A stretch of DNA of 64,000 nt from DATJKD01 sp963728295 (lineage in GTDB: Bacteria; Pseudomonadota; Gammaproteobacteria; Steroidobacterales; Steroidobacteraceae), in contig CAVSKB010000019.1 of NCBI GenBank assembly GCA_963728295.1, positions 1,136,162 through 1,200,161 on the forward strand, given 5' to 3'. Numbering within the stretch: position 1 is the first letter of the stretch; each line of letters opens with the position of its first letter. Positions 18,657 to 28,165 of this stretch are shown here, piece by piece. The translations under genes and the position numbers were made by a program. Under the pieces are notes generated by a model. The model was given only the letters and a program-made list of their open reading frames with translations, made no database searches and had not been told where the DNA came from.

Positions 18657-19492
18657 TTCTTGTCGCCTGCGCCCGCGGGCAGCACGTTGCGGGTCCGGCG
18701 GGCCATGGATTCGGAATGCACCGGGCTCTCCCCGAAGGCAAGGTCATGCAGTGGCGGTACCGCGATGTCGAAATGACCGTAGTCGTCGCGTCCCCTCGCC
18801 AGCAGCACCATATCGCGGGCGCTGCCCTGCTGCACGACGTCCGGCGAAATGTAGCGGACCGCGAGCCCCAAACGCGATGTGTCCGACGTGTTCGGCCCCG
18901 ACCCGTGCACGATGCCGATGTGATGCAGCGAGAATTCGCCCGGCTGCAGCACGAAGTCGACGGCCTGCCTTTCATCGACCTCCACGGCGATCTCCTGGCC
19001 GCGCGAAAGCATGTTTGCTTCGGCGTAAGTCTCCCGCTGCGGCAGCAGCCCGCGGTGCGTGCCGCGGACCACGCGCATGCAGCCGTTTTCCCGCGTGCTC
19101 GGCACGAGTGCGATCCACGCAGTCGTGACGTTGAGGGGCGTCAATCCCCAATAGGCCGCATCCTGGTGCCACGACACATACGCCTTGTCATGGGCGAACT
19201 TCGGGAACCACTGCGAGCCCCACACCATGATGTCCGGACCCAGCACGGACTCCACGGCGTCCAGGACCCGCGGATGAAAGACGATGTCGCAGACCCACCG
19301 CAGGAAGAGATGCGTGTCGATCAGGTACGGTCCCCACTCCCGCGGTGGGCGCGCTTTGAGCCTTTGACCGTGCGGCTGCCAGTAGTCGAGAAACCGGCGG
19401 TAACGCAGCGCGGCCTCCTCTTCGGAGAACGCACGCAGCGGGACGTGGTAGCCCCGTTCACGATACGCGGCCGCCTCAATAGCGGTGAGCAT
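18653..19492 (-). CDS. Phytanoyl-CoA-dioxygenase-family Fe(II)/2-oxoglutarate oxygenase
   Basis: A 279-residue PhyH-family protein. The 2-His-1-carboxylate triad is visible: His109 and Asp111 (SWHQDAAYWG), distal His196 (IVHGSGPN), with Arg207 as 2-oxoglutarate anchor. PhyH enzymes hydroxylate, or by hydroxylation dealkylate, small molecules in the cytoplasm. ATG at 19492 with GGAGA 8 nt upstream. It lies 12 bp after the DUF2961 gene and overlaps the SDR, so the pair could hydroxylate and then oxidise a substituent of the released sugar. That order is inference. Confidence 0.85.
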   Translation of the reverse strand: MLTAIEAAAYRERGYHVPLRAFSEEEAALRYRRFLDYWQPHGQRLKARPPREWGPYLIDTHLFLRWVCDIVFHPRVLDAVESVLGPDIMVWGSQWFPKFAHDKAYVSWHQDAAYWGLTPLNVTTAWIALVPSTRENGCMRVVRGTHRGLLPQRETYAEANMLSRGQEIAVEVDERQAVDFVLQPGEFSLHHIGIVHGSGPNTSDTSRLGLAVRYISPDVVQQGSARDMVLLARGRDDYGHFDIAVPPLHDLAFGESPVHSESMARRTRNVLPAGAGDKN

Positions 19493-19504
19493 GGTCCGAT
19501 TCTC

Positions 19505-20833
19505 CTACTCCGGCGGGTTGGCCGGAAGCAGAGCATCGAGCTGCTGTTCAAGCGCGCTGATCTGTGCCCGCAGGCCCTCGTAGTCGCGGCGGAAGTAGGT
19601 CTCCGAAATGTCGTGCTTGAGGAGCTGCTGCAGGCTCGGCGGGATGGGCTTGTCGGCGCGAATCGACTGGAACCACAGCGCGACCAGCTTTGGACGCAGC
19701 GCAATGAGGCTCGCGAATGCGCGGTCGTGCGGATCGGCACCGTCGCGTGGACGGCGGGCGAGCGCGGCGGGCAGCGTGCCGAAGGGCTTGTGCGGCTCCG
19801 CCTGGTACCAGAACGCGGTACTCGAATAATCATTGCCGAAATTGTTCGCATGACCATGCTCGATCGTCATGCGGATCGACTTGCGGAAACGCACCGGGTC
19901 GTTCACGTAGAACCGGTACATCGAGATCTTGCCGCTGTAGTCGAGATTGCCGATCAGGTGAAAGCCCGTGTAGGGCCCCGCGTACTCGGCCGTCGGACAG
20001 GCGCCGCCACCGAAGATCTCCTCGCTTCCCGTGCCGTGAAACGACGGCGGCCAGGCCTCGCCGTCGATGAAGATCATGTCGTCGCCTTCCCCGTACCAGC
20101 GGGCGGTCGCGTTGTCGATGTTGAGGAAAATCCCGACCAGGCTGCCGTGCCCCGCGGCGTCTAGCACCACGTAGTTGTCCTTGCCGGTGTCGTTGATGGC
20201 GCCGTGCAGCGTCGTGTTGACGGTCGAACCGATCGCCTGCGTGGGATTCTCGCGCTTCCAAGTGGCGTGGAAGCGGCCGAGTCCCGCCGGAAGTGCGCTC
20301 ATGCGCTCGTACTCGATGTGATACCACACCGCAGCCACGGGATCGGGTCCCTCGTTGGTGAGCGTGAATCGCGCGCCTTTCGCATACGGCATCGGGAAGT
20401 AGCTGTTGAAGCCGTAGGTGCCGAACACGCCGAGGTCGCCCGGGTTGACCGTCACCATCAGCGACGAGAAGAAGCGGGGGCGCTCCTGCCCGAGACCGAA
20501 GAAGTCGCCGAACGGCACCTCGACGCAGGGCGCCTCCTCGCCGTCCCAGTACGCACGCAGCACCAGGTCGCGCAGGTAGTGCGGGCCGCCGAGGATGCTG
20601 AAGTACACGTGTCGCACGATGCCGGCGCCATCGAGCTGCGCGAGCTCGAGCGTCTCCCCGGCGGCGATCGGTCGGAAGTCGGAGTTGGCGCCGGACTGAT
20701 CAAAGCTGGAGACGCGCGCCGTCGCCGTGTCGGTGAGCCGCATCATCCCATTGAACGGCGGCACCCCGAGCTCCTGCGCATGCAGGTCGAGACTCACGCC
20801 GATCCAGGTGATGAGCACGATCAGCAGTCGCAT
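19505..20833 (-). CDS. Secreted DUF2961 (GH172-type) glycoside hydrolase
   Basis: About 442 residues with a signal peptide (LLIVLITWIGVSLDLHAQE). DUF2961 marks: FDQSGANSDF, AGIVRHVYFS, a VPFGDFFGLG stretch, and GTGSEEIFGGG with its acidic pair. DUF2961 is the founding domain of GH172, which includes difructose-dianhydride-I synthase/hydrolase and exo-acting D-arabinofuranosidases. ATG at 20833 is preferred (GAGGTG upstream) over GTG at 20842. It follows three DUF4185 genes with an 11-bp gap, so it probably trims furanosidic oligosaccharides released by them. Family clear; substrate inferred. Confidence 0.75.
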   Translation of the reverse strand: MRLLIVLITWIGVSLDLHAQELGVPPFNGMMRLTDTATARVSSFDQSGANSDFRPIAAGETLELAQLDGAGIVRHVYFSILGGPHYLRDLVLRAYWDGEEAPCVEVPFGDFFGLGQERPRFFSSLMVTVNPGDLGVFGTYGFNSYFPMPYAKGARFTLTNEGPDPVAAVWYHIEYERMSALPAGLGRFHATWKRENPTQAIGSTVNTTLHGAINDTGKDNYVVLDAAGHGSLVGIFLNIDNATARWYGEGDDMIFIDGEAWPPSFHGTGSEEIFGGGACPTAEYAGPYTGFHLIGNLDYSGKISMYRFYVNDPVRFRKSIRMTIEHGHANNFGNDYSSTAFWYQAEPHKPFGTLPAALARRPRDGADPHDRAFASLIALRPKLVALWFQSIRADKPIPPSLQQLLKHDISETYFRRDYEGLRAQISALEQQLDALLPANPPE

Positions 20834-20843
20834 CGGAGTCACC

Positions 20844-22475
20844 TCATGGATTGAGGCGCGTGCGCAGCAGGATCACGCGATAGGGATCCCAGGTGGACGC
20901 GTTCCAGATGACATCGACGCCCTTTCCCGCGGGTCGGATCCATTCCTCGATGATGTTGGCGCCGTACAGCCAGCCGTAATCACCCTTCAGCATGTACGAG
21001 GACGGCGCCTGGCAGCGCTCGCCGCTGCACGCCGGATGGTGCAGCACGCCCCCGGCTGCGTACTGGTCGGCGACCGGCCGTTGGTCCGGATCACCACCGA
21101 ATAACATATCCTGCGGCGGCGTCCACGGTCCCCACGGGTCATCGGCCGTACGCATGCGGATCGCGCCGTTTCCGACGACGACGCTCGCGCAGTCCGTGCG
21201 CGCGAATATCTGGAGCACGCCGCAATCCGGCAACAGCTGCGGGATCGGGAACTTGCTGATCCCGCCGCCGTAGAACATCACCCACTTCCCGAGCGGCTCC
21301 ACCCACGCGACGCTCATGTGATTGACGACGTCGTGGATCTCCCGGGGCTGAATGCCGGCCTGCGAGGCATCGAGATCGACGGCAGCAGCGTCGCTCTCGT
21401 TGCGGCTGAAGCGCGGGGCACCGTCGGCGCCCGTACCGGTGTAGTAGTTGACGTCCCAGGAGAATCCCGGACCCTGCGGCATATCGACATAGGCGAAGTA
21501 CAGCCCCAGGGTCGAGCCCTTGGAGTTCACGCCAATGAAACCCGGTCGACCCCAGAGAAACACGCGGCGGTTTCCGCCGGCACTGCCCGCGCTGCGATAG
21601 TCCTGTTTCGCGCGGCCCGGACCTCTCTCGAGCACGAAGTCCGCGACGGTGCGCACCGCGGGGTTGGTGAACTTGTTGGTGAGCCACTCGTGGACGTCGG
21701 TGTACTGCCGTGGATCGGTGAGGCTACGCACAGCGACGAGCTGGTGAATTGCGTACGCGCCGACACGGCCGAAATCGCTGTCGGCCCAGATGGTACTGGT
21801 CCGATCGGTGCAGAGGCCGCTGCCGGGAACGGGAGCGCTGGCAGCATCGAACACCGTGTCACGCGTGCAGCCTGCCGCGTTGTCGCTGCACGGCAGCGTG
21901 AGGCCGGGTTGCTTGTCGGGCGGCTCACCGAGAAAGCCGACCGACGCATCGCAGGTATAGCCTTTGCTGCAATCGGCATCCTTGCTGCAGCTCTGCGGTT
22001 TGCCGGTGATGAACAAGCCGAACTCACGCGTGCCGTTGCTGAAGCCGCCCAGGGGTGTCTTGAACTGCTCCATCGACCGGCCCGGATCGATGCCCGAAGC
22101 CTGGCTGGTTCCTTGATCCTGTCCGAGCCTGATGAAGGGAACGTTGCCGCGCGTGATCCGGGCCGGATCGGGCCAATCGGCGAGATCGATCGTGCCGAAC
22201 GTGTCATCGTGCACAGGGCTGATGGGGTCACCTTTTTCGCCCGCGTGCGTGTCGCCAAACAGGAAGTGGATCTTCCCACCGTGCTGGTACGTCCAGCCCA
22301 GGTCGGTGCCGGAGTAGGCGATCGGGTGTGGTTGCCGATTGTCGGGATGCAGTTGCGCGTCCAACCCCACGAACGGCCCGAGGACTTCCGTCACTTCGGG
22401 AGCCGGCGCGGCAGCCGCCAGGCTCGAGACGACGATGCCGCAGAGCAGGCTCAACGATGTTCGTGGCATGGACAT
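20844..22475 (-). CDS. Secreted DUF4185 (GH183-type) protein, copy 1
   Basis: A 543-residue secreted protein (signal peptide ending SSLAAAAP). DUF4185 beta-propeller marks: LFGDTHAGEK, RVFLWGRPGFIG, LYFAYVDMP, a nearly invariant RMRTADDPWGPW and the C-terminal STWDPYRVILLRT. An insert of about 60 residues has regularly spaced cysteines (CSKDADCSKGYTC). DUF4185 is the domain of GH183, characterised as endo-D-arabinofuranases. It is third of three tandem paralogues, 4 bp after copy 2. Confidence 0.7.
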   Translation of the reverse strand: MSMPRTSLSLLCGIVVSSLAAAAPAPEVTEVLGPFVGLDAQLHPDNRQPHPIAYSGTDLGWTYQHGGKIHFLFGDTHAGEKGDPISPVHDDTFGTIDLADWPDPARITRGNVPFIRLGQDQGTSQASGIDPGRSMEQFKTPLGGFSNGTREFGLFITGKPQSCSKDADCSKGYTCDASVGFLGEPPDKQPGLTLPCSDNAAGCTRDTVFDAASAPVPGSGLCTDRTSTIWADSDFGRVGAYAIHQLVAVRSLTDPRQYTDVHEWLTNKFTNPAVRTVADFVLERGPGRAKQDYRSAGSAGGNRRVFLWGRPGFIGVNSKGSTLGLYFAYVDMPQGPGFSWDVNYYTGTGADGAPRFSRNESDAAAVDLDASQAGIQPREIHDVVNHMSVAWVEPLGKWVMFYGGGISKFPIPQLLPDCGVLQIFARTDCASVVVGNGAIRMRTADDPWGPWTPPQDMLFGGDPDQRPVADQYAAGGVLHHPACSGERCQAPSSYMLKGDYGWLYGANIIEEWIRPAGKGVDVIWNASTWDPYRVILLRTRLNP

Positions 22476-22479
22476 ACGC

Positions 22480-24127
22480 TTAGCGCTCGATGTGTGTTCG
22501 CAGCAGGATCACGCGATAGGGATCCCAGGTGGACGCGTTCCAGATGATGTCCACGCCGTTGCCCGCAGGCCTGGTCCACTGCTCGATGATGTTCACGCCG
22601 TAGAGAAAGCCGTACTCGCGCGGGTTCACGCCGTCCCAGTTCGTATGCGGAGCGCACGTCTTCTCCACGCAGTCGGGATGGCGCAGCACGCCGCCCGGCG
22701 CGTACAGATTCTCCGGCGGACTTTTCGCCGGATCTCCGCCGACCAGGACATCCTGCGGCGGCGTCCACGGACCCCAAGGATCATCGGCCGTGCGCATGCG
22801 GATCGCGCCGTTGCCGATGACGACGTCCTTGCACTCGCCACGCGTGAAGAACTCGAGCACGCCACACTTGGGCGACGGGTGTGGGCAGCGTGATCATTCC
22901 GCCGCCGTAGAGCATCACCCACTTCTTGAGCGGCTCCACCCAGCTCACGCTTATCTGGTCCACGACGTCATACGGTTCTTCGGCTTGAACGCCAGCGCGG
23001 CGGGAGTCGAGATCGGCCGCGGCGGCGTCCTGTTCGTTGCGGCTGAACTGCGGGACACCCTTGGCATCGGTACCGGTGTAATAGTGAAGCTCGAAGGGAG
23101 AATCGCCTCCGGCGGGCATGTCGGCGTACGCGAAGTAGAGGCCGAGCGTCCGTCCCCGCGCGCCCACACCGACGAACCCCGGCCGCCCCCACAGAAAGAC
23201 GCGTTGATTGCCACCGGCGCCGGTGGCGCCGCGGTAGTCCTGCTTGTCGCGGCCCGAACCGCGCGCGGGCACGAAGTCTGCGACGGTGCGCGGCGTGACG
23301 TTCGAAAACTTGTTGGTGATCCATTCGCGGATCGTCGTATATCGCCGGGGATCCGCGGTGCTGCGAATGCCGACCAGGTTCTTGATTCCCATGCCACTGA
23401 TGCGCCCGACCTCGGTGTCCGCCCAGGCGGAGCTCGACCGATCGGTGCAGAAGCCGCTGCCAGGCACCGCCTTGCCGGCGGCATCGGAGAGCGTCTCGGC
23501 GACGCACGCCGGCGTACCGTCGACGCATCCGAAGGTCGCGCCCTTGTCGGTGTCGGGTCGCTCGCCGATGTAGCCCAACCCCACGTCGCACACGAGGCCG
23601 CTGCTGCAATCGTCATTCACGCGGCACGCCTGCGGCTTGGATGCATAGAAGAGGCCGAACTCGTCGCGCCCGTTACTGAATCCGCCCAGCGGAGTCTTGA
23701 AGGACTCCATCGCGTGGCCGGGATTGATCGCCGACATCTCCGTCGTGCCCGGGTTCTGTCCGAGCTTGATCAGTGGAATGTTCTGCGGCGTGATCAGCGC
23801 CGGATTCGGCCACTCCTTCAGATCGATCGTGCCAAAGCCATCGTCGTAGACCGACTTGCTCGATGCCTCGATCAGCTCGCCCTTCTCCGTCGCCGCGGTG
23901 TCGCCGAACAGGAAATGCAGCTGGCCCCGGTGCTCGTAGCTCCATCCCAGGTCCGTTCCGTAGTACTTGATTAGCAGTGGCGACTTGTTCGCGGGATGCA
24001 GCGGGGCGTCGACGCCGGTGAAGGGACCGAGCACGGTGGTCTGGCCCGCGGACGGATCAGCGGCGGCCAGCGGTTGAGCGGCTGCGAGCAGCAGGCCGGC
24101 CGAGACTGTACCAATTACCCTGTTCAT
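22480..24127 (-). CDS. Secreted DUF4185 (GH183-type) protein, copy 2, one frameshift
   Basis: About 548 residues, one base over a multiple of three. The frame changes near 22875, in the middle of the CGVLEFF strand. Signal peptide ends QPLAAAD. It shares LFGDT, the Cys insert (CRVNDDCSSGLVC), RVFLWGRPGF, RMRTADDPWGPW and STWDPYRVILLRT with its neighbours. ATG at 24127 follows AAAGGGGG. Middle copy of the tandem triplet. Confidence 0.7.
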
Positions 24128-24170
24128 GATTCTGCGCGACCCCCTTTGGCCGAAATACACATCCGCTGCA

Positions 24171-25841
24171 TCACTTGCGGATGTGGGTTCTGAGCAGGAC
24201 GACGCGATACGGATCCCACGTCGAGGCGTTCCAGAGGATGTCCACGCCGTTGCCGGCGGGACGGATCCACTGCTCGATGATGTTGGCGCTGTAGAAGAAG
24301 CCGTACTCGTCAGCGTGGTAGGCGAACATGTCGCTGTGCGGTGCGCACGTCGGATCGGTGCACGCCGCGTGCCGCAGCGCGCCGCCGGGGCCGTACTGCC
24401 CGATCGGTCCGTCGGCGGGGACACCGCCCGCGATCACGTCCTGCGGCGGCGTCCACGGACCCCAGGGATCGTCGGCTGTGCGCATGCGCACGGCGCCATT
24501 GCCCATGTTCACGGCCGTGCATTCGGCGCCGACAAAGAGCTCGAGCACCCCGCACTGCTTGAGTACCGCCGTGGGCAGCCTGGTCAATCCGCCCCCATAG
24601 AACATCACCCATTTGCCGAGCGGCTCGACCCAGGCGACCGACATCTGGTCGGAGATGTCGTGAAGCTCCTCCGGCTGCACGCCCGTGCGGCTCGAATCCA
24701 GGTCGAGCGGCTCCGCGTCTCTCTCGTTGGGACTGAAACGTGCGGTGCCGTTCACGCTGCCTGTGTAGTAATTGAATGTCCATGCGCGCGGCGTATCCGC
24801 CGGCATGTCGGCATATGCGAAATACATCGGCAGACTGCGTCCGTTCTTCGCGACCCCGATAAAGCCCGGACGCCCCCAGAAGAAGACGCGGCGGTTGTCG
24901 CCCGCACCCTGCGCCGGCCGATAGTCCCGCTGCGCGCTTGCAGGGTCGAAGCGCTCCACCGTTCGTGTCGTGACATTCACGAACTTGCTGGTCAACCACT
25001 CGTGGATGTCGCCGTACCGCTTCGGTGTCGCCTTGTCGCGCGCGCCGATCAGTACCCGGATGCCGATGGCGCTCAGCAGGTTCGACACCGGCCCGTTGCG
25101 CAGTGGGCTCGTCGGGTCCGTGCAGAGCCCGCTCGACGGAACGGGCTTGTCCGCCGCGTCGACCATCGTGTCGCTGGTGCACCCCGGCGTGCCGTCCCGA
25201 CAGCCGATGGTGCCGTTCTCCTGCTGCGAGTACCGGCTGCCGAAGTAGCCGAGCTTCGTGTCGCACGTAAGGCCGTTGCTGCATTCCGCATCCTTCGTGC
25301 AGCCCTGCGGTTTTCCAATGTTGAACACGCCGAATTCCCGCGTGCCGTTGCTGAAGCCGGCCATCGGCGTCTTGCCGAGATCCATCGCGTGCCCGGGATC
25401 GATGGCCGACATCTCGGTCGTGCCCGGGTTCTGCCCGAGCCTGATCGGCGGAATGCTGGCCGGCGTGATGCGCGCCGGATCGGACCATTCGCGGAGATCG
25501 ATCGATCCGAATCCGTCGTCGAAGCGCGAGCCCGTAGAGGCCTCGATCGGTGCATAGCTCTCCGTCGCCCAGCTGTCACCGAACAGGATCTTGAGCTCGG
25601 TCCCGTGCTGGTACGTGAAGCCGAGATCCGTGCCGTAGAACGCGATCTGATGCGGCGTCACGTTGTCGGGGTGCAGCGTCGCGCCCTCGCCGGCAAATGG
25701 CCCCAGGTAGGTCGTCGACTCCACCGTGGGCGAGGTTGCCGCCGCTGAATCGGCGGCCTCGGCGGTCGCAGTGGTGTTGTCGGCGCCGCTGCATCCCGCG
25801 AGCAGCATGACGATCAGCAGGTCCGTCCCGCCTTTCCGCAT
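24171..25841 (-). CDS. DUF4185 (GH183-type) lipoprotein, copy 3
   Basis: A 556-residue paralogue with a lipoprotein signal (LLIVMLLAGC, lipidated Cys at about 17) instead of a plain secretion signal, so probably anchored in the outer membrane. It shares LFGDSWATES, the Cys insert (CTKDAECSNGLTC), RVFFWGRPGFIG, RMRTADDPWGPW and STWDPYRVVLLRT. First of the three in transcription order, 21 bp after the aldo/keto reductase. A surface-tethered copy plus soluble copies would suit stepwise polymer cleavage. Confidence 0.72.
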   Translation of the reverse strand: MRKGGTDLLIVMLLAGCSGADNTTATAEAADSAAATSPTVESTTYLGPFAGEGATLHPDNVTPHQIAFYGTDLGFTYQHGTELKILFGDSWATESYAPIEASTGSRFDDGFGSIDLREWSDPARITPASIPPIRLGQNPGTTEMSAIDPGHAMDLGKTPMAGFSNGTREFGVFNIGKPQGCTKDAECSNGLTCDTKLGYFGSRYSQQENGTIGCRDGTPGCTSDTMVDAADKPVPSSGLCTDPTSPLRNGPVSNLLSAIGIRVLIGARDKATPKRYGDIHEWLTSKFVNVTTRTVERFDPASAQRDYRPAQGAGDNRRVFFWGRPGFIGVAKNGRSLPMYFAYADMPADTPRAWTFNYYTGSVNGTARFSPNERDAEPLDLDSSRTGVQPEELHDISDQMSVAWVEPLGKWVMFYGGGLTRLPTAVLKQCGVLELFVGAECTAVNMGNGAVRMRTADDPWGPWTPPQDVIAGGVPADGPIGQYGPGGALRHAACTDPTCAPHSDMFAYHADEYGFFYSANIIEQWIRPAGNGVDILWNASTWDPYRVVLLRTHIRK

Positions 25842-25862
25842 CGGCGTCTCCCGCGCTCCGTC

Positions 25863-26897
25863 CTATGCAGGCGTGGGCGCCTGCGGATGGAGCAGTTGCT
25901 TGTCCTTCAGGTCGCGCCAAAGCGCGGCCGGGATGGGCTCATCCAGCACGCTCGCGTTGTGCCGCGTCTCGTTCACGTTCTGACCGCCCGGGATGACACT
26001 GACGACCAGCGGATTTGCGAGGATGAACTGCAGAGCCGCGGCCGGCAGGTTGACGCCGTGTGACTGGCACACGGCGTCCAGCGCTCGTGCGCGAGCCACC
26101 ACCTCGGCCGGCGCGTCCGCATAGTTGTACGTGCTGCCGCCTGCGAGTATCCCTGAGTTATACGGGCCACCGGCCACGATCCCCACACCGCGCCTGGCGC
26201 ACTGCGGAAAAAGCGTATCGATCGGCGCCTGCTCGAGAAGCGTGTAGCGTCCGGCAATCAGGAACAGGTCCGGATCGGCGAGCTCGAGCAATCTCGCGCA
26301 CGACTCCCACTCGTTGACTCCCGCGCCGATCGCCTTGACCTCGCCGCTATCCCGCAACTCAGCGAGCGCGCGCCAGCCGCCGCCGTCCATCAGCTCGCGG
26401 ATGCGCGCCTCGGACCCCTCGCGTCCGCCGTGGGCAAAAGCGCAGATGTCGTGTGCGTACAGGATGTCGACGCGGTCCAGCCGTAAGCGCTCGAGGCTGT
26501 CTTCGTACGAGCGCATCACGCCGTCGTAGGAATAGTCGTAGTCGAAGCGCACCTGCGGCGTCTGCACGAAGAACATGCCGTTCACGTCCTCCCTGGCGCA
26601 CGGCGTAAGCAGGCGGCCAACCTTCGTGGACACGATAAAATCCTCGCGCGGGTGCTGCGCGAGCAGTCGCCCGACGCGCACTTCGGAAAGCCCGAGACCG
26701 TACAGTGGCGCGGTGTCGAAATAGCGCATGCCGCTGTTCCAGGCCGCCGACAGCGTCCGGTCGCAATCCTGTTCGGAGAGCGGTCGCAGGTAGTTGCCGA
26801 GCGGCGCTGATCCGAAGCCCATGGCCGTGAAGCTCAGCTCCTTGCCGCCGCGCGTCACGAAACGCCGCCGGTCGGACACGTGCGATGTGCGAGTCAT
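25863..26897 (-). CDS. Aldo/keto reductase resembling D-threo-aldose 1-dehydrogenase
   Basis: A 344-residue AKR with the full catalytic tetrad: Asp61, Tyr66 (FDTAPLYGLGLSE), Lys92 (STKVGRLL) and His149. The pattern AAWNSGMRYFDTAPLYGLGLSE followed by STKVGRLL is that of the L-fucose/D-threo-aldose 1-dehydrogenase branch. These enzymes oxidise aldoses of D-threo configuration, such as L-fucose and D-arabinose, to lactones. It heads the seven-gene operon with the DUF4185 and DUF2961 genes. GAGG upstream of the ATG; an operator copy lies 70 bp upstream. Confidence 0.75.
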   Translation of the reverse strand: MTRTSHVSDRRRFVTRGGKELSFTAMGFGSAPLGNYLRPLSEQDCDRTLSAAWNSGMRYFDTAPLYGLGLSEVRVGRLLAQHPREDFIVSTKVGRLLTPCAREDVNGMFFVQTPQVRFDYDYSYDGVMRSYEDSLERLRLDRVDILYAHDICAFAHGGREGSEARIRELMDGGGWRALAELRDSGEVKAIGAGVNEWESCARLLELADPDLFLIAGRYTLLEQAPIDTLFPQCARRGVGIVAGGPYNSGILAGGSTYNYADAPAEVVARARALDAVCQSHGVNLPAAALQFILANPLVVSVIPGGQNVNETRHNASVLDEPIPAALWRDLKDKQLLHPQAPTPA

Positions 26898-26967
26898 GTG
26901 GTGGCCTCGATCCGGCCGGCGATCACCCGGCCATTGCTTGTTGGGAAAAGCGCCGGCCGGTAATATC

Positions 26968-26977
26968 TAACATGTCA
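26968..26977. promoter_or_regulatory. GntR-type operator TAACATGTCA (site 3)
   Basis: Third copy of the palindrome, on the side of the aldo/keto reductase-DUF4185-DUF2961 operon, 70 bp before its ATG. Confidence 0.75.
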
Positions 26978-27267
26978 CCTCTGCTTAGCAACCGGCATTC
27001 GCGCCACCTTGCAGAGCAGGGTCGAGCGCCGGCACGTGTAGCAGCCGATGCTTCAATCTGCGTAGGCTCGCAGCCTGATCCGGCGCGCCATGGCTACGTA
27101 ACGAAATGTATTTATGGGCAATTATCCCGCCGGAGCGGGCCCGCGGCTCGACCTGGGCCCGCACCGTGCAACACCTGTCGAACACGACCCGACCCGAATC
27201 GCAGACCCTCGACGTCAAGCCTGGAACAGCCGGACACCCGCGGTGAGGAAATTGAATGGGAGCTAAC

Positions 27268-27277
27268 TGACATGTTA
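27268..27277. promoter_or_regulatory. GntR-type operator TGACATGTTA (site 4)
   Basis: Fourth copy, 29 bp before the aldolase ATG and therefore well placed to block transcription start or early elongation of that operon. Confidence 0.75.
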
Positions 27278-27306
27278 GTATTCTGCCGACGCCGAAAGAT
27301 CCGACG

Positions 27307-28155
27307 ATGAACGACCAGCCTGGCGCCAGCACCTGGAGGAATCCCCTCGCCGTCGAGAACGCCGGCGCGGAGCGCATTTCGCGCGCGCTGACACTCGGCG
27401 CGGACCTGCGCCGCAAGGTGGCGGCCGGATGCGCACTCGGCACGTTCGTCCTCGAGAGTCCGGTGCCCGCCACGCTCGGCGCGATGGCGCTCGCGGGCTT
27501 CGACTTCGTCGTGATCGACATGGAGCATTCGACGATCGATTTCTCGCGCCTCGAGGCGCTCATCGGCGCGGGCCAGGCAGCCGGCCTCGCGACGCTGGTC
27601 CGTCCCTGGGGCGAGGACGTCGGGTTGATCGGCAAGATCCTCGATATCGGCGCGAACGGAATCATGGCATCGCACGTGGAGTCGCCGGCGCGGGCGCGCG
27701 CGATCGTGGAGCAGGCGCGGTTCGCTCCACTCGGCAATCGTGGTTTCTCGCCTCTGACGAAGTACGACGCTCTGGGCGAGCCGTTGCGGGTGCTCGGCGA
27801 CGCGACCTACGTCGTGGCGCAGATCGAAGGACGGCAGGCGCTCGCGAACATCGCCGCGATCGCGGCGGTCCCCGGCGTCGATGCCGTATTCGTCGGTCCC
27901 TATGACCTGGCGCTTTCACTGGACGTGCCTCCCGGCAGTCCGCCGGTGTTTGCCGCCGCCGAAGAGCTTTCCAAGGCCGTACCGGACGGCGTCGCGCTCG
28001 GGATCTACATCGACGACCCGGCGAAGTGTGGCGACTGGGCCGCGCGGCGTTTCGCGCTGCAATGCGTCAGCTTCGACGGGCGCATGCTGGCGAACGCCGC
28101 CCGCTCGGTCGTGACGCAGGCGAAGCAGGCGATCAGCGAAAGAACGACACGATGA
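27307..28155 (+). CDS. HpcH/HpaI-family class II aldolase
   Basis: A 282-residue TIM-barrel aldolase. Marks: DMEHS at 71-75, Arg99 (VRPWGED), metal-binding Glu174 (AQIEG) and Asp200 (FVGPYDLALS). The family splits 2-keto-3-deoxy sugar acids or 4-hydroxy-2-oxo acids into pyruvate and an aldehyde, using a divalent metal. For 2-keto-3-deoxypentonate the products would be pyruvate and glycolaldehyde. It is the first gene of the five-gene unit with hydratase, enolase-type dehydratase and lactonase. The N-terminus carries about 30 extra residues. Confidence 0.85.
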   Translation: MNDQPGASTWRNPLAVENAGAERISRALTLGADLRRKVAAGCALGTFVLESPVPATLGAMALAGFDFVVIDMEHSTIDFSRLEALIGAGQAAGLATLVRPWGEDVGLIGKILDIGANGIMASHVESPARARAIVEQARFAPLGNRGFSPLTKYDALGEPLRVLGDATYVVAQIEGRQALANIAAIAAVPGVDAVFVGPYDLALSLDVPPGSPPVFAAAEELSKAVPDGVALGIYIDDPAKCGDWAARRFALQCVSFDGRMLANAARSVVTQAKQAISERTTR

Positions 28156-28165
28156 CGGGTGACGC

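Larger units (their letters stand above)
26898..27306. promoter_or_regulatory. 409-bp divergent promoter region with two GntR-type operators
   Basis: No gene is visible between the aldo/keto reductase and aldolase units. The region holds TAACATGTCA at 26968-26977 (70 bp upstream of the reductase) and TGACATGTTA at 27268-27277 (29 bp upstream of the aldolase). Each site is close to one of the two divergent start codons. Short antisense frames here show no protein-like features. Confidence 0.7.

Noticed and set aside
24328..24340. AACATGTCG inside the third DUF4185 gene
   Set aside because: Lies in conserved coding sequence and lacks the right half of the palindrome.
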